Origin: Plumapathes pennacea
Lineage: Eukaryota; Cnidaria; Anthozoa; Antipatharia; Myriopathidae
Reading direction: 5' to 3'
Assembly (NCBI GenBank): GCA_964036295.1
Contig: OZ038469.1
Coordinates: 2,985,067-3,049,066, forward strand
DNA length: 64,000 bases
This document shows, one piece after another, positions 13,701 through 26,332 of the stretch. Every line of letters begins with the position of its first letter. Within the stretch, counting starts at the first letter, position 1. The notes below the pieces were generated by a model that worked only from the letters and a program-made list of their open reading frames with translations, was not told the DNA's origin and made no database searches. Made by a program: the position numbers and the translations under genes.

Positions 13701-16700
13701 TGTTTATAGCCAGATAGCAACTACTCCGTGTCCATTGGTAGAATGTGGCCCACAGTGGTTGTCGGTGAAGCAGTGCGTTTTTCCAGACAAAGACCTTCAC
13801 AAACTTCCCGGGAGCTTCGAGATTCTTCGGACGTTTGGTTATAAAATAGCCGAGCTACCTTTGTTCGCATATGAAGGATTTCGAGAAGCTGGTTGTGGGG
13901 CTATCATCGAAGATCACAAGATGACCAAAGAGACTTTTCTTATCAAAGTATTCTTTCCGAAGATCGCAGAAATCAGTGCTAGACTTCGAAACCCAATTGT
14001 TTGTTACATTCTGGATGAACATTTGCGGCCCTCGAATAACAAGAAAATGACAAGGTACCACGATCTGCTCTGCAACTCCCCTTGTATTCCTTGCACAGAA
14101 GATCAGAGGAATCTGGCACGGCCAAAGGACCTTGTTGACCCTACAGGAAAAGCCGCGCCCTTCTTTTCAGCCGCTGACAGACGGTTTCCTGTAGGGGACT
14201 GCTATTGTACCGCACAGCGACTGCTAGCCTTGCAGAAACTCGGCATGGTCAAGGACCACCTTGATTGGACAGCCATTTGTGAAAGAGCTAAGTCGGTGGA
14301 ATCCCTGAAACAACAGGATATGCGGTGTGCTCTTCAGCGTGTTAAGTACTTGATCAAGTACTTAAACGACACGACGCTTGGGCCAGCACCTTCAGATGTT
14401 AGAGGCAGAATTTGCAAGACCGAGATATTACCTGTGTTGGGGAAACCACACGACTGCACCTTACCTTGGAAGGGCACAGGACATCACAGCAGGTTTCTCT
14501 TGTCAGCAGAAGAGCTTTACGACGAAAAACACAAATATCTCGTTGGTGCATCGAAAGCCATCGTTGATGAATCTGAAGGACAAGGATGTGGGCAGATGAG
14601 CTCTGAAACTAAAGCTTTTTTTGGATTTCCTACCAAGTGCCCCAAAGTGGACGACATTCTTCTGCAGCTGAAATATTGCGCGGATGTTGTCCTGACCTCT
14701 CTCAATTCTTCAAGCATAACATACCTTAAGAACAGTTTGAGTCGCATCTATGAAGAGTTGTCCAGTTTGAAAGGAGTGCCAGCACCTTTGCAGCAAGAGT
14801 CTTACTCACCTTGGGTATGGCATGGCGCGGGGTTTGCGCATCCTTCAAGAATGGCGTTTTCTTCTGTCGGAAAGTTGGACCTGAAGCCTTACTTCTTCGT
14901 CGTACCAAAAGAATTTGTGCAGTACCGCCGCTTGTTTCTGGCAGCTGGGATAAAAGACCAATTTGAAGAGTCTGACCTCCTTGATGTTCTTGGGCTGATC
15001 AAGCAGTGTCACGAAACTACCACCAGTTCCTCAGAAGATAGTATACATGATCTGAAATTGGTGACTGACATTCTCCATTGGTTAATTCGCAAAGGCCGTC
15101 CCGTGGAGGAACAATTGCAGCACAAGGTCCTTGTTCCAGTTACGACAAGGGACCGCACCTTAAAATTGGTTCCATATGACGAGGCCACGTACTGCGACGC
15201 TGCCTGGTTGCGAAAGGGTGGATCTGAGTTGTCAATCACTTCAGATCTTGCACTAATCCACGATCAGCTGTCAAACAACACAGCTCGTCTTTTGCGGGTG
15301 CCTCCCATTAGCACTTGTCTTGCATCCGCTGAAACATTTGGCTTTGAACAAACTGGGCCCTATGAACCAATCACTACGCGTTTAAGGAACATCTTGGACG
15401 AGTACAAGGAAGGTGCAGGTGTGCTCAAAGAGTTGGTTCAAAATGCAGACGATGCAGGTGCAACAAAGGTGAAGATCCTTGTTGACTGGCGTAATCATGC
15501 TTCGGAAAAACTATTGGCAAAAGGAATGGCCCAATGTCAGGGACCTGCACTGTTAGCATACAGCGACTCAGTTTTCACAGATGATGACATGCGCAACATA
15601 AACAAGGTGGCGGGTGCAACAAAGAAAGAGGACACCGAAAAGATTGGTCGTTTTGGACTTGGCTTCAGCTCCGTGTACCACTTCACAGATGTACCAAGTT
15701 TCTTGACCCGGAACTACGCGGTGTTCTTCGACCCCTGTTTAAGTCACCTGGGACACCACATCCAGGACAAATTGCGTCCCGGAATCAAACTTGACCTGGA
15801 AGCAAATCCAAGACCACTGGAAGCTTTCCCAGACCAGTTTCTTCCTTACAATGAAATATTCGGCTGCCATACAAACGCACCGGATGGAAGTTTGCCATTT
15901 CACTTCAAGGGCACGCTGTTCAGATTCCCGCTGCGCAAAAAGCCGGGAGAAATATCTAGCAAGATATACAAGAAGGCAGATGTTGAGGAGCTGCTACTAT
16001 CATTCAAATCAATTCTTTCCACACTACTTCTTTTCGTCCAAAATGTCGATGAAGTCAGTGTGCTTGAACTAGATCAAGGAACGAAAACTCCATCAACACC
16101 CACCATCTTGTTTACTGTTAGTAAACAAATGCTCCCTGGTTTACTACCGCCGGCCTCTTCTTGCTTTCTCCGAGATTGCGCCAAGTGGACCAAACAAGCC
16201 CAAAATAAGGAGCTGCTTAGCGAAGCAACAACCCCATCTCCTCGTCAGTCCGATTTACTGTCGATCACAAGCAAGGGCTACGAAAGAAATGGATCTGTTA
16301 GATCTGAAGAGTCTGCAACGTGGTTTGTGCGTTCATGCCTTGGAGAAAAGGGTTCTCTTAAGATGGCTACAAGTGAGGAAGGTCGTCACCATGGTCTTTT
16401 ATCTTGTGCTGGAGTAGCAACAATGGTAAAATTAAGCAACCAAAACACGAAAGAGCCCTTCCACGAAATCAACAGAATCGAAGGGGAGGCATTCAGTTTT
16501 CTTCCATTGTCCATCCCCACTGGCCTCCCCGTCCACGTGAATGGCCACTTTGCAGTCACATCAAACAGACGAGGTATTTGGGAAGCTACGACAGCAGAAC
16601 ATTGGACAGATTCCGTTCCTCTGGAGGCTCGCTGGAATGAAACTTTGATGGACGATGCATTGGCAGGGGCATATCTAGTTCTGCTGCAAGACATGGTGAC

Positions 16701-19700
16701 TTTGGAGAAAAAGAGAATCCTGCAGAGTTACCACTTCTCCAGTCTGTGGCCAAATCCTGAGAAACTGAAGTCCACTACTTGGATGCCACTGTTAAAGAGT
16801 GTGTATCACCAAATTGCGTTGTCCTCTTTTCCTTTCGTGTGCAGTGGTTCTGACTGGTTTCCGGTAAACGACTGCATTTACCCAGATGCAGGTTTACAAG
16901 CGGTTCCAGGCAGCATCGAAATCCTGTGCGCTCTTGGGTACAAAATGGTCGATCTTCCTCCGTTTGCCAATCAAGGCTTCAGAGAAGCTGGGTGTAGCTC
17001 GATCATTGAAGACCGTCGGATGACACAAGACAAATTTCTGCAAGATGTATTTTTTCCAACAATTAGTGAAATCTCAGTGCAGCTGCGCGACCCAGTGATC
17101 TGCTACGTATTGGATGAGTGCTTCAGATCGGAGACTCCAAAACAGCAAGAGAAACAAGCGTTTTTCAAAAGCCTTTTGGAAAATCATCGATGTATCCCCT
17201 GTTCAACCACTGACCTTGCTTATCCAAAGGACTTAGTAGATCCTTACGGTGCCGCATCAGTTCTCTTCGAGTCCGAAGATAATTGTTTTCCGCTGGGAAA
17301 ATGTTACCGCACTAAGGAAAGGCTACTGATGCTTGCAAACATTGGCATGGCGAAGGACCTTCTCAGCTGGGATTTGCTATCCGAAAGAGCAAAATCAGTC
17401 TCGCGTCTCACAGAGAGGACGGCTGCTAAAGAACGTGCAGTAAAATTGGTAAGGTACTTGGATGACCACCTGGGAGCCCTGGAGCCAACACCTCCAGACT
17501 TCAAGTCAGAACTTCACACTCTTAAGTTGTTTCCGGTACTTGCCAAACCAACAGATTACACCTTGTCTTGGAGAGGTGAGGACTATGATGACTTGACCCT
17601 ACTTCCAGCGAGTGACGTTTACGAAGCCAAACACAAACTTCTTGCTGGTTCTTTAAAGCCTATCCTGGATTCGTCATGGGAAAGCGGTTGCGGAACACTC
17701 GGATACAGTGTTCAACAACTTTTTGGCTTCTCGGTTTGCTGCCCAACTGTGGAGGAAACGCTGCAACAACTTGAAGACGCCATCGGCTGCGCTCAAGAAC
17801 AAATGTCTACATCTATGTCAAAATGCATTTCAGCAGTTTCCAAAGATGTTTACAGATATTTGCAAGATCATCTTTGCAGAGAGGAAGGTCCTTCCATCAT
17901 TGAGCACCTGTCTAGTATACCCTGGATACTTGTGGGAAACAAATTCTGTTTTTCGTCGCAGCTGGCATTCGAATTCAAACATAATGGATCGCCATATCTT
18001 TTCGAGGTCCCCACTTCCTTTGAAACCAGATTCTCTTCCATTTTGCAAGCAGCGGGTGTGAGAAAGAAGTTCGAACCAGAAGATTTCATAGAAGTTCTTT
18101 ACAAGATGCAGGGAGATAAAGACGAAACCGCCTTGACAGAGGATGAATTGAAAGTCGCAAGATGCTTTCTGGAGAATCTCACTAACGAAGAAATCACGAA
18201 GAAACAAAATGGGCGTATTCCAGTGCCCGACCACAATGGCGTACTTCGTCCAGCGAACAGTTTGGCCATAAATGACGTTCCATGGATGCGCGTTATTAAC
18301 AAAGTGAAATACGTTAATGATGCTGTTCCCAAAGCTCTAGCCTACCAGTTGGGCTCAAGAGACATTCGCACAGTGAATCTTGATGATGTTTCTCGTCCGA
18401 TTGGAGTAAGTTTTGGGCAACACGAGAAACTAACAGATCGACTGAAGGGCATTTTAAAGAATTATCCTTGTGATCTAGGCATCTTGAAGGAGCTAGTCCA
18501 GAATGCTGACGATGCCCGAGCAACCGAAATTCACTTCATTTTCGATCCAAGAACGCACTCAAAGGAGCGTGTGTTAAGTGATAACTGGCAAGAACTTCAA
18601 GGGCCTGCGCTTTGTGTTTTCAATGATCAACCATTTTCCGAAAAGGACCTTGAGGGTATTCAAAGGCTGGGAATTGGTAGCAAGGCAGATGATCCCGCGA
18701 AGACAGGACAGTATGGCATTGGGTTCAACTCTGTATACCACCTCACAGACTGCCCAAGCTTCATTTCCAATGGGGATACTCTGTGTATACTGGACCCACA
18801 TGCTCGCTACGCCCCTGGAGCAACTTTGGAAAAACCAGGCAGACTAATCGAATTGGACAAGGAGACCAGGGAAGACTACGAAGACGTGTTTCCTGGGTAT
18901 CTGGAAGACGAATTCGATCTTTCTGGTGGCACAATGTTTCGTTTTCCACTTCGACAGGACAAGACCATATCGCAGATTTCTGATCAGGTCGCAGACATCC
19001 CCCAACTGATGAATACCTTCAGAACTGAAGCAAGGGACATCCTCTTATTTCTACAACATGTCAAGAGGATTTCTTTGTCAAAGATTGACGATGCCGGTCA
19101 GCGACACTCCATCTACCAAGTTTCTGCAAAGCTGACCGAGAAAGACCTGCAGAAGCGTGCTGATCTGTCTGCTCATGTCAAGCACTCCAAAGACCTGGAT
19201 ACTGCGGATATTGACTGGTTTGGTGTCACGTATCCGATGACGATATCGGATTCTCTAAGAGACGAAGAATGGCTTGTCCATCAGTGTATTGGTTCAAATA
19301 TGCTGATGCCACCTACTGGCCTTGAAGTACCCAATGGGAAAGCCAAGGGGCTTCTTCCTCGAGCTGGTGTAGCTGCCAAGATCGCAGAGTCTCCAAAGGC
19401 TTCTCAGTTGACGAATCTCCAGACAAGAAATACACATACCTTCAGAGCATTCTGTTTCCTTCCCTTGCCCATCACAACGGGGCTTCCTGTTCACGTCAAT
19501 GGCCATTTCCACCTTGACTCTGGGCGCCGAAATCTGTGGCGTGATGACTCTGATGAAGGCTTTGGAAGCAAGTGGAATCATTTCATGAAGTCTCATGTCC
19601 TGGCGGAAGCATACGTGTCACTGATCAAGGAGGCAAGAGAGTTTATTCCAGGAATGCTCCATCAACAAGGTGAAACAGGATATTTTACAAAGAAGTATAT

Positions 19701-22700
19701 AATGTACGAGGGTATGAAGTGGTACAATGAGTTGTTTCCGCCACTGGGCCATGTGGGAACCAACTGGAAGGAGCTTGCAGATGCAGTTTACAACAAGATT
19801 GTGTCCGGACATGAAAAGGTCCTTCCTTTTGTGCGAAAAGTGAAGACAACAGAGAGTGCCCAGGGCTCAAGTACTCAAGTCTGTCATCCGTGGAAATATC
19901 CGTGTGAATGGCTGAGCCCATCTGAAGGTTTTTTTAACGATTTCAAAGCAACCACAGACCTACAAGACCTTGTGCTAGATGTTGGCTTCCAATTGGTTGG
20001 CTCTCCCTATGGGGTGCTTCAGGATTTCAAGACAGTAACTAAGTCTGTTAAACAACTCTGCCCTGAGAACCTTCTCGAATTTCTCAAGAGTGATAGGACT
20101 GCCATTGGAGAGTTGCCATGTCCTGTTACTGAAACAGCCATTGGTTCTACTAAAGGTGTCCTGCTTTTGCTAGAGTACTGCATGGCGTCCCCGGCTTTTG
20201 CACAAAACCTAGCCGGGGTTCCTTTATTGCTGACGCAAGACAACTGCCTGAAAAGGTTTGAGGTTGGTACTTCTGTCTACCTCAGTCGCTTTTACGATTT
20301 AGTTCCATCGAAGCCTCATCTTTTCCTGCACAAGTCGCTGGCCATCCCGCTACTGCATCATGAGAAAGAGCTATTCAATGATCAAAATGTGAGCGTGGTG
20401 AAGAAATTCGACATCGCAGCTCTAGCTCAATTTCTTCCAGGTATCTTTCCTGGCCAACTTAGCATGTCTACTAAGTTTGTCACATGGGAGAAAATGAATG
20501 ATGCAGCTTTCAACACTTGGCTCAAGCGACTTTGGGATTTTATTTATAAAGTGCACAAGGATGCTCAGGATAAGAATGTTCTTCATCCCTTACTCATGTG
20601 GCCTGTTCTTCCCACAACGTCCAGCACTCTGGCTCCTATAACCTTAGGAAAGGCAGTTCTTGACCTGACTCATAACGAATCATGGTCTCATATGCAAGTA
20701 GAGATCGTGGAAATCCTTCGCAAGCTCAAATGCCCTGAAGCAGACGTCAATTTTATGAGCACCAATGGTAAATGGGACATTCAGCCTGTACTAAAGACCT
20801 ATGTGGCTCATCCAAATTGCTCTCAAGACGTACTTGCAGTCCTGGACCATCTGATGCAAGTGCGTCCCATAGACGGTATACTGACAGAAGAAGACATGCT
20901 TAAAGTTCTAATGTTCTTCCAGGCTGACATTGCAGCCCTAAAGCAACACGCGCAGTGTAAATCAGTGATTATGAAACTTCCTTTCTTTAAGTCTCTGAGT
21001 GGCAAGTGCGTCTGTCTAGTCGGGTTCTCTGGTTCAATCTATGTGGTACCCGAAGGTCTACCTCTTAAAGAATGTGAGGTTTGGATGACTGGCAATCATG
21101 CTATTTTCCTTGCGCCTTGCCTACAGCTCATGGTACTGTACAAAGAACTACTTGGGGTTGACAACCGCAGCCAAGTAGAATGCTACCTGGACTTCATATT
21201 CCCAAAGTTTGGAAACCTCCAGCCCAGTACACGTCTCAGTCTACTCGAGTACTTGAGAGACATGATATGGCCTGGAACAGAAGCACAGAAGGACAAACTG
21301 CAAGAGGCATTAAAAAGTTTGGCTTTCATTCCCAACTCTTCAGGAACTCTACACACAGCTTCTAACTTCTTCGATCCGAATAATGAAGTGTTCAAAGTGA
21401 TGTTGAAAAAGGCCGACTTCCCCACAAAGCCTTTTAACAGTGGAAGATGGCTATGGCTATTGCGAGAAATTGGTTTGAAGAAAGAAGTCACGAAAGATCA
21501 ATTCCTGGATTTTGCACGCAAGATTGAGAGCAATGTCGGTAACCCAGAATCACAACTGAAGAAGGCTGAAGTGTTAGTTTCCCATCTTTTCGAAGAAGAT
21601 GCACTTCACGAACCATCATTCCTGAGGAACTTGTCAACGGTGAAGTTTATTCCACCCCTGAGTGTAAACAGTACATTGACCAAGTTCCATCCACAGTATG
21701 CACGCAGCTCTCGTGATGAGCTGGTGGCATTTAGGGGAGCAGTGGATAGAAAGTATGAGTTCCTCGTTTGGACAAGTGCACCCCTTCTTCAATTTTGGGC
21801 GGTACCAATAAACAGCAAACTCTGGGAGGGTCTTGGAGTTCTAAAGGAGCCCACTATCGATCAGGTCACGACACATACCAAGAATCTAGCGCAGACCCTC
21901 TCTAGGCAAACAGACAGAGAAATGCTTGAACCCAGACGTACAATGCTGCAAAGTGTAATGGTTAAGATCTACACGTTTCTGAAGGCCAAAAGCAGCTGTA
22001 TTCAGACCGATTCCCTGGAAACTTGCAGCAACGTGTGCCACAGGATTGGCGAACATCTCCAAGGGGTACGTTGCATCCTTGTTGATAATGGCCGTGTCTT
22101 CGTGAAGGGTGATCAACTGGCATTTGAAATCCACTCAGAACTCCCCCCATACCTTTACAAGGTCCCCCGTGAGTATGGCTTGTTTGAGCACCTGCTTAAA
22201 CGTCTTGGAGCTGTAGAAGAAGCATCTCCTTTGCAGTACGCCAAGATGTTGCACCGTTTACAAGAAAATTGCAAAGAAGAAAAGATGCACGCAGAAGAAC
22301 AAAGCAAGGCAAAATCAGCTGTGTTTGGTCTGTTCCACACACTGAACCAAGCAAAAGAAGGCTCTGAAAGAAGAGACTCTCTGAAGATCAGTGCTGCACA
22401 TTTATCTTCTTTATCTGTATTGTACTTGCCCAGTCAAGCACAAAAGCTAAGAAAGTCGACCGATTTGATTTTGGACAACTGCCCAGAGTTTACAAGGAGC
22501 ATAAAACGAGTTAAAGATGAGCTTCTTGTTGAGCTGCCCAGGTATGACTTGACGTTTGCAAGACCTGAAGAGATTGTGAGCCTTTTGCCAGCTTGCCTTC
22601 GGCCTAAAACCCTTCGAAGTCTGGTACACGAAGACCTGCACCCTGAATGTCAACGTTCAAAGTGTGAAACCCACGCTGATGGTTGTGTAATTGTCAACCG

Positions 22701-24387
22701 ACTACTTGATGTATTGTTTTCCCAGGAACTTGCTTGTGGAATCAAGCGAATCCTCAAGCATGAGCGAAACTCGGCAACATTGCCAGAAGATGTCTCAGCC
22801 AAAGTAGACAACTTCCAATCTACTCTTACCATTGCCTGCATGAAAGTGCTGACAACACAGCTAGTCTACACTGAAAGGGGTCAGATAATTCCAGAAAGTA
22901 CGAGGTGGCCAGAGGTATTCAGCAGCATAATCCCTGGCAACACCTGCCTTTACATCAAGCACGGCGCAACAGGAGAAACTGTTAATACCAGAATCTGCCA
23001 GGAGGTCAATCGCCTCATTGATTACTGCATTATAAGGGAAAGCTTGTTGCAGCTCATATTGTCATGCAGGTCTCCTCGGGAAATAAGCGCAAAGTTGGAC
23101 AGGACTGGTGTGGCCAAAGATGTAGAAGCAGAAGAAGAATTGCCTGAAGAGCAAGAATTAGGTTCCGAGATACCAGTTGAGTTACATTACCTTCTAGTGC
23201 AGTTTGCAGATTTCTTGTTCCGTGAAGGAGAAATGGTTGGCTATGAGAAAGAAGAGACAGATGGCAACCCAGAAGCAGAACCCAAGTATATCCACGCACG
23301 AATCATCCGACGAATACACTCCACTGTCACCAACTCAAAGCCCAAGAAAGACAGGACAAAACGGAAGCAGAGAGGCGAAAGCATATACCTCAGCCGGTAC
23401 CTGATCGACATAGGAAGTAGAAAGATAGAGGTTGATGTGCTCAATCTTTACAAATGGAAACGTCCCCATGAAGTGGATGGACCGCCGCCAGATGAATCAT
23501 TTCCTGAGACAAGAGACATTGTTCCTTTTGAAGGTGCCAGTAACACCCCCCCACCAAGTGCTTCTGCAGCACCCTCGCCACCTAAACCAACTACCTTTGA
23601 GGAAGCCAAGAAAGAGGTGAGAAAAGCTATGAATGAAATTTGGAAGCTGCCTGAAGACAAAAGAAAAAAAGCAATCCGGAGGCTGTACCTACGATGGCAC
23701 CCCGACAAGAACATAGGGCAAGAAGTATTAGCAACTGAAGTAATGAAGTTCATACAGCAGGAAATTGACCGGTTGACAAGAGGTGGAAGCTCATCTGCCA
23801 GTGAGGATGATTTCGATTTTGGTTCCTTCTTCAGACAGTGGGATCAAAGAGCAAGAACGCAGCGATCTTCGTATCAGAATTTCCGTCAGCAAAACCCTGG
23901 GTTTTCGGGTTTCTATCACGATTCGTATCGCTCAAGGCGCTCGTGGGGTCGCCATTCCGCAGATTACACATCTCCAGACAGCAGAATGGCCAGGCTGTGG
24001 ATGGAACAGTACCAGGAAGATCTCCGTGCGGTGGACCACCTTCTCAGTTCCAGACAGCCATTCCACTATCTTGTCTGCTCCCTTTGTCATGAAGTCGTAG
24101 AGAAAGCCCTTAAGGCTGCCTTGTATTCATCAAGTGGAATCTCAAGCACACAGCTTGCAAGCCATGACCTCGCTCGATTGGCTGTTGATGTGTCAGGGTT
24201 ACCCGGTGCTCCAAATGTGGTAAGTCTGATAACCACAATCTGTGACTATTATGAACCAACACGGTATCCTCACAAGCACCATCCTGCCAAAGTGCCAGCC
24301 CATGTGTACACCGACCAGCAGGCCCAGGAGGCGTGGCAGATCACCAAACGAGTGGTGAGTCGTCTGGAAGACTTCATGGGCTTTTGA
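7735..24387 (+). CDS. SACS: Sacsin, four-SIRPT form with J and HEPN domains
   Basis: Sacsin is a giant co-chaperone linked in vertebrates to mitochondrial and intermediate-filament homeostasis. Exons: 7735-7823, 8077-8365 and one 15.8-kb exon 8609-24387; the first coding exon is upstream and unplaced. The visible product is about 5,384 residues, against about 4,580 in human. It carries four Hsp90-type ATPase modules, each with an N-box: IIQNADDAGA near 8080, ELVQNADDAGA at 12352 and 15430, ELVQNADDARA at 18490. Each also has a GRFGLGFSSVYH- or GQYGIGFNSVYH-type glycine loop. A J domain (about 23590-23790) keeps HPD in RLYLRWHPDKN at 23698-23706. A HEPN domain fills about 23990-24384. Modules 2 and 3 are much alike and look like a tandem duplicate of human module 2; module 4 corresponds to human module 3. 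The giant exon has no internal stop. The family call is near certain. Confidence 0.95.
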
Positions 24388-26008
24388 TAGCCTGGTGATT
24401 CCAGTTGAGTGAGGACTGCCTATCTTACCAGGCTCAGGAGAAGAACAGAAACTTGTGGCAGTGCAAACTCACTGACCTTTAATTCAGATTAGTTTTGTTT
24501 TTGATTTTAAAACTATGTGTTTCAGGTGTATTTTATAATGGTAAGCATTTTGTTTGGTAACTAACAAGGATTTAATTTGTTACCCACATTTGACCTGAAA
24601 GAGTATTTTGATGCTTGAAGACAGGATGTCTATTGCAAGCTATTTAGCACCAAGTTTTACCCATTGGGGGAGAAATTAGTTCTTAGACTTTAAGTGTATT
24701 TTTTTCTAGTTTTCATGTGCAAACATCATGTACAAGTATAGATTTCGTATTTCGTAATGAAAGACACATAGAAGGACATGTGTATGAGACCAGCAGACCC
24801 CAGGCCACGCTCAGTTTAGATTTGTTTTAGTGTGTCTTCCAGTCAATTCCAGTAACAACATTTTATTATTCTATAACATAGCTATGATAGAAAATGGTAA
24901 TAGATGTTATTCATTTGATTAGTGTAAGCATGTTGATAGCGATATTACTTAGATGATGACAACCAATCTACATGTTGGTAATGCTCAGACAAGAAAATGT
25001 AATGTTCACATGATGTATACTCAGATTAGAAGATATAGTTGTAGCAATAAAGTTGTGCTGCGGCTTGACCAATGCAGCACTTATAAACTTCAATTTACAC
25101 TATTTTTCCTGAAGATTTACCAAACGCAAGAGTGCATGACTGACAGCCAATCCTGTAACCAAAGATAATCTTTCAAAATCTATATTTAGCTTTGAAAAAA
25201 AGGATTTGTACCATAAATTGCACACAGCCTGGTGATGATGCAATTGGTTGTAATAGTGTTAATTTTATTTAACACTACTGATGCAGATCTTAAAATTTAT
25301 TTTGAAATATTCATGTTGAAACAGGGTATGTTTATGGGTAATCACCACTTTTATTTATCCTCTCTTGCTGAAAGGTGTTTGAAAAGATAGTGGTGTTCTG
25401 CCACATTATGATGATTCTCTTGACTTGACTCTGTCATAAACCTCCAGTAATCTTAACAAAATGATGTTTAAATTCCCATGCCCAGAATCTTGGCAAGTAA
25501 CTATGCCCTAAACCATTAAGTCTTCTACATACCCAACATTTTAGTGGTGTACATGTAATATGATACATACTACATTTAACTGCATCTATTCTTTTCCTAT
25601 TCTCTATTCTTTTCCTGTTCCTTTCCTAAAATCTTAAAGTCTCTATGAGAAAGATTACGGCATGGCTTAGCTGATGCAGTTGTTCTTCAGATCTTCATCA
25701 AATAGAGCAAGGCTATTGTTTTTTTGTTGAGATTCTCGGAAACCTCTTCTGGGGGACTGGTGTGGCCCCAGTGTGGATAGTTGTTTAACTACCTCTCTTC
25801 GTCAAGTCATCTCCTTTGTGATGGTATCCGCAAAGAGAGGTAAGTTCTTGTATTTTGTCAGCAAGTCACTGTGTGTGGGTGCATAAGACAAAATAAAAAT
25901 TTCATAGTTACATAAATTATACATACACACATACCAATATTTACCAGACTGATCAGATGCAAATGCAGATATCAAATAATGTTAAATAAAATAAAAAAAG
26001 TTTCTTTC
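24388..26008. other. Convergent 3' region between sacsin and MED9-like gene
   Basis: About 1.6 kb of A/T-rich DNA, probably the 3' UTRs of sacsin (+) and the MED9-like gene (-). TTTATT motifs near 25265 and 25350 could be poly(A) signals for the minus-strand gene. I saw no further coding exon. A short last MED9 exon could hide here, because a splice donor overlaps the apparent MED9 stop. Confidence 0.4.
25047..25052 (+). terminator. Candidate poly(A) signal of sacsin
   Basis: AATAAA within a run reading GTAGCAATAAAGTTG, about 660 bp after the sacsin stop. Position read by eye; an upstream or later signal is possible. Confidence 0.35.
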
Positions 26009-26332
26009 TCACCACTTGCTGCGATACTCGTCTCTATATCTCTGAAGGAGTAGTTTCTGTTCATTGCAACTCATTTCTAAGCCAGGGATCTTGTCCAGTA
26101 GCTCTCTACAGCGCTGGAGTCTGACACGAAACGCATTTATCTGCAAACATTACAAGTAAAAAAACTATAAGAATAAACCTTACAAATGGCACGCTATTCA
26201 ACCAATTACCTTTTTTGTCATCTCCTGAGGATCACTCGCTTTCTGGACTGACTGGACAATGTCGAAAATGCTTGGGAGAAGGTTGAATTCGGTGGCCAAG
26301 TTCGACTCGGAAACATTCACACTGGCAGCCAT
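26009..26332 (-). CDS. MED9: Mediator complex subunit 9-like protein
   Basis: Two exons on the minus strand: 26210-26332 (ATG at 26332-26330) and 26009-26140, joined by a phase-0 GT-AG intron of 69 bp. The product is 84 residues. Its core fits MED9, a small helical subunit of the Mediator middle module: FNLLPSIFDIVQSVQ, then RVRLQRCRELLDKIPGLEMS, matching the family pattern of an LP..I..I segment followed by a coiled helix and PGI/PGL. An in-frame ATG lies 18 codons upstream, but MAAS is the natural start. Oddity: the C-terminus after the PG motif is short. The last codons read AAGTG|GTGAGA, so the stop coincides with a good splice donor and the true protein may continue into another exon. 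Identified from remembered family features. Confidence 0.68.

Noticed and set aside
8784-24100. Many minus-strand and alternate-frame ORFs of 60-164 codons within the sacsin exon.
   Set aside because: They are shadows of the conserved plus-strand frame; none resembles a known protein.
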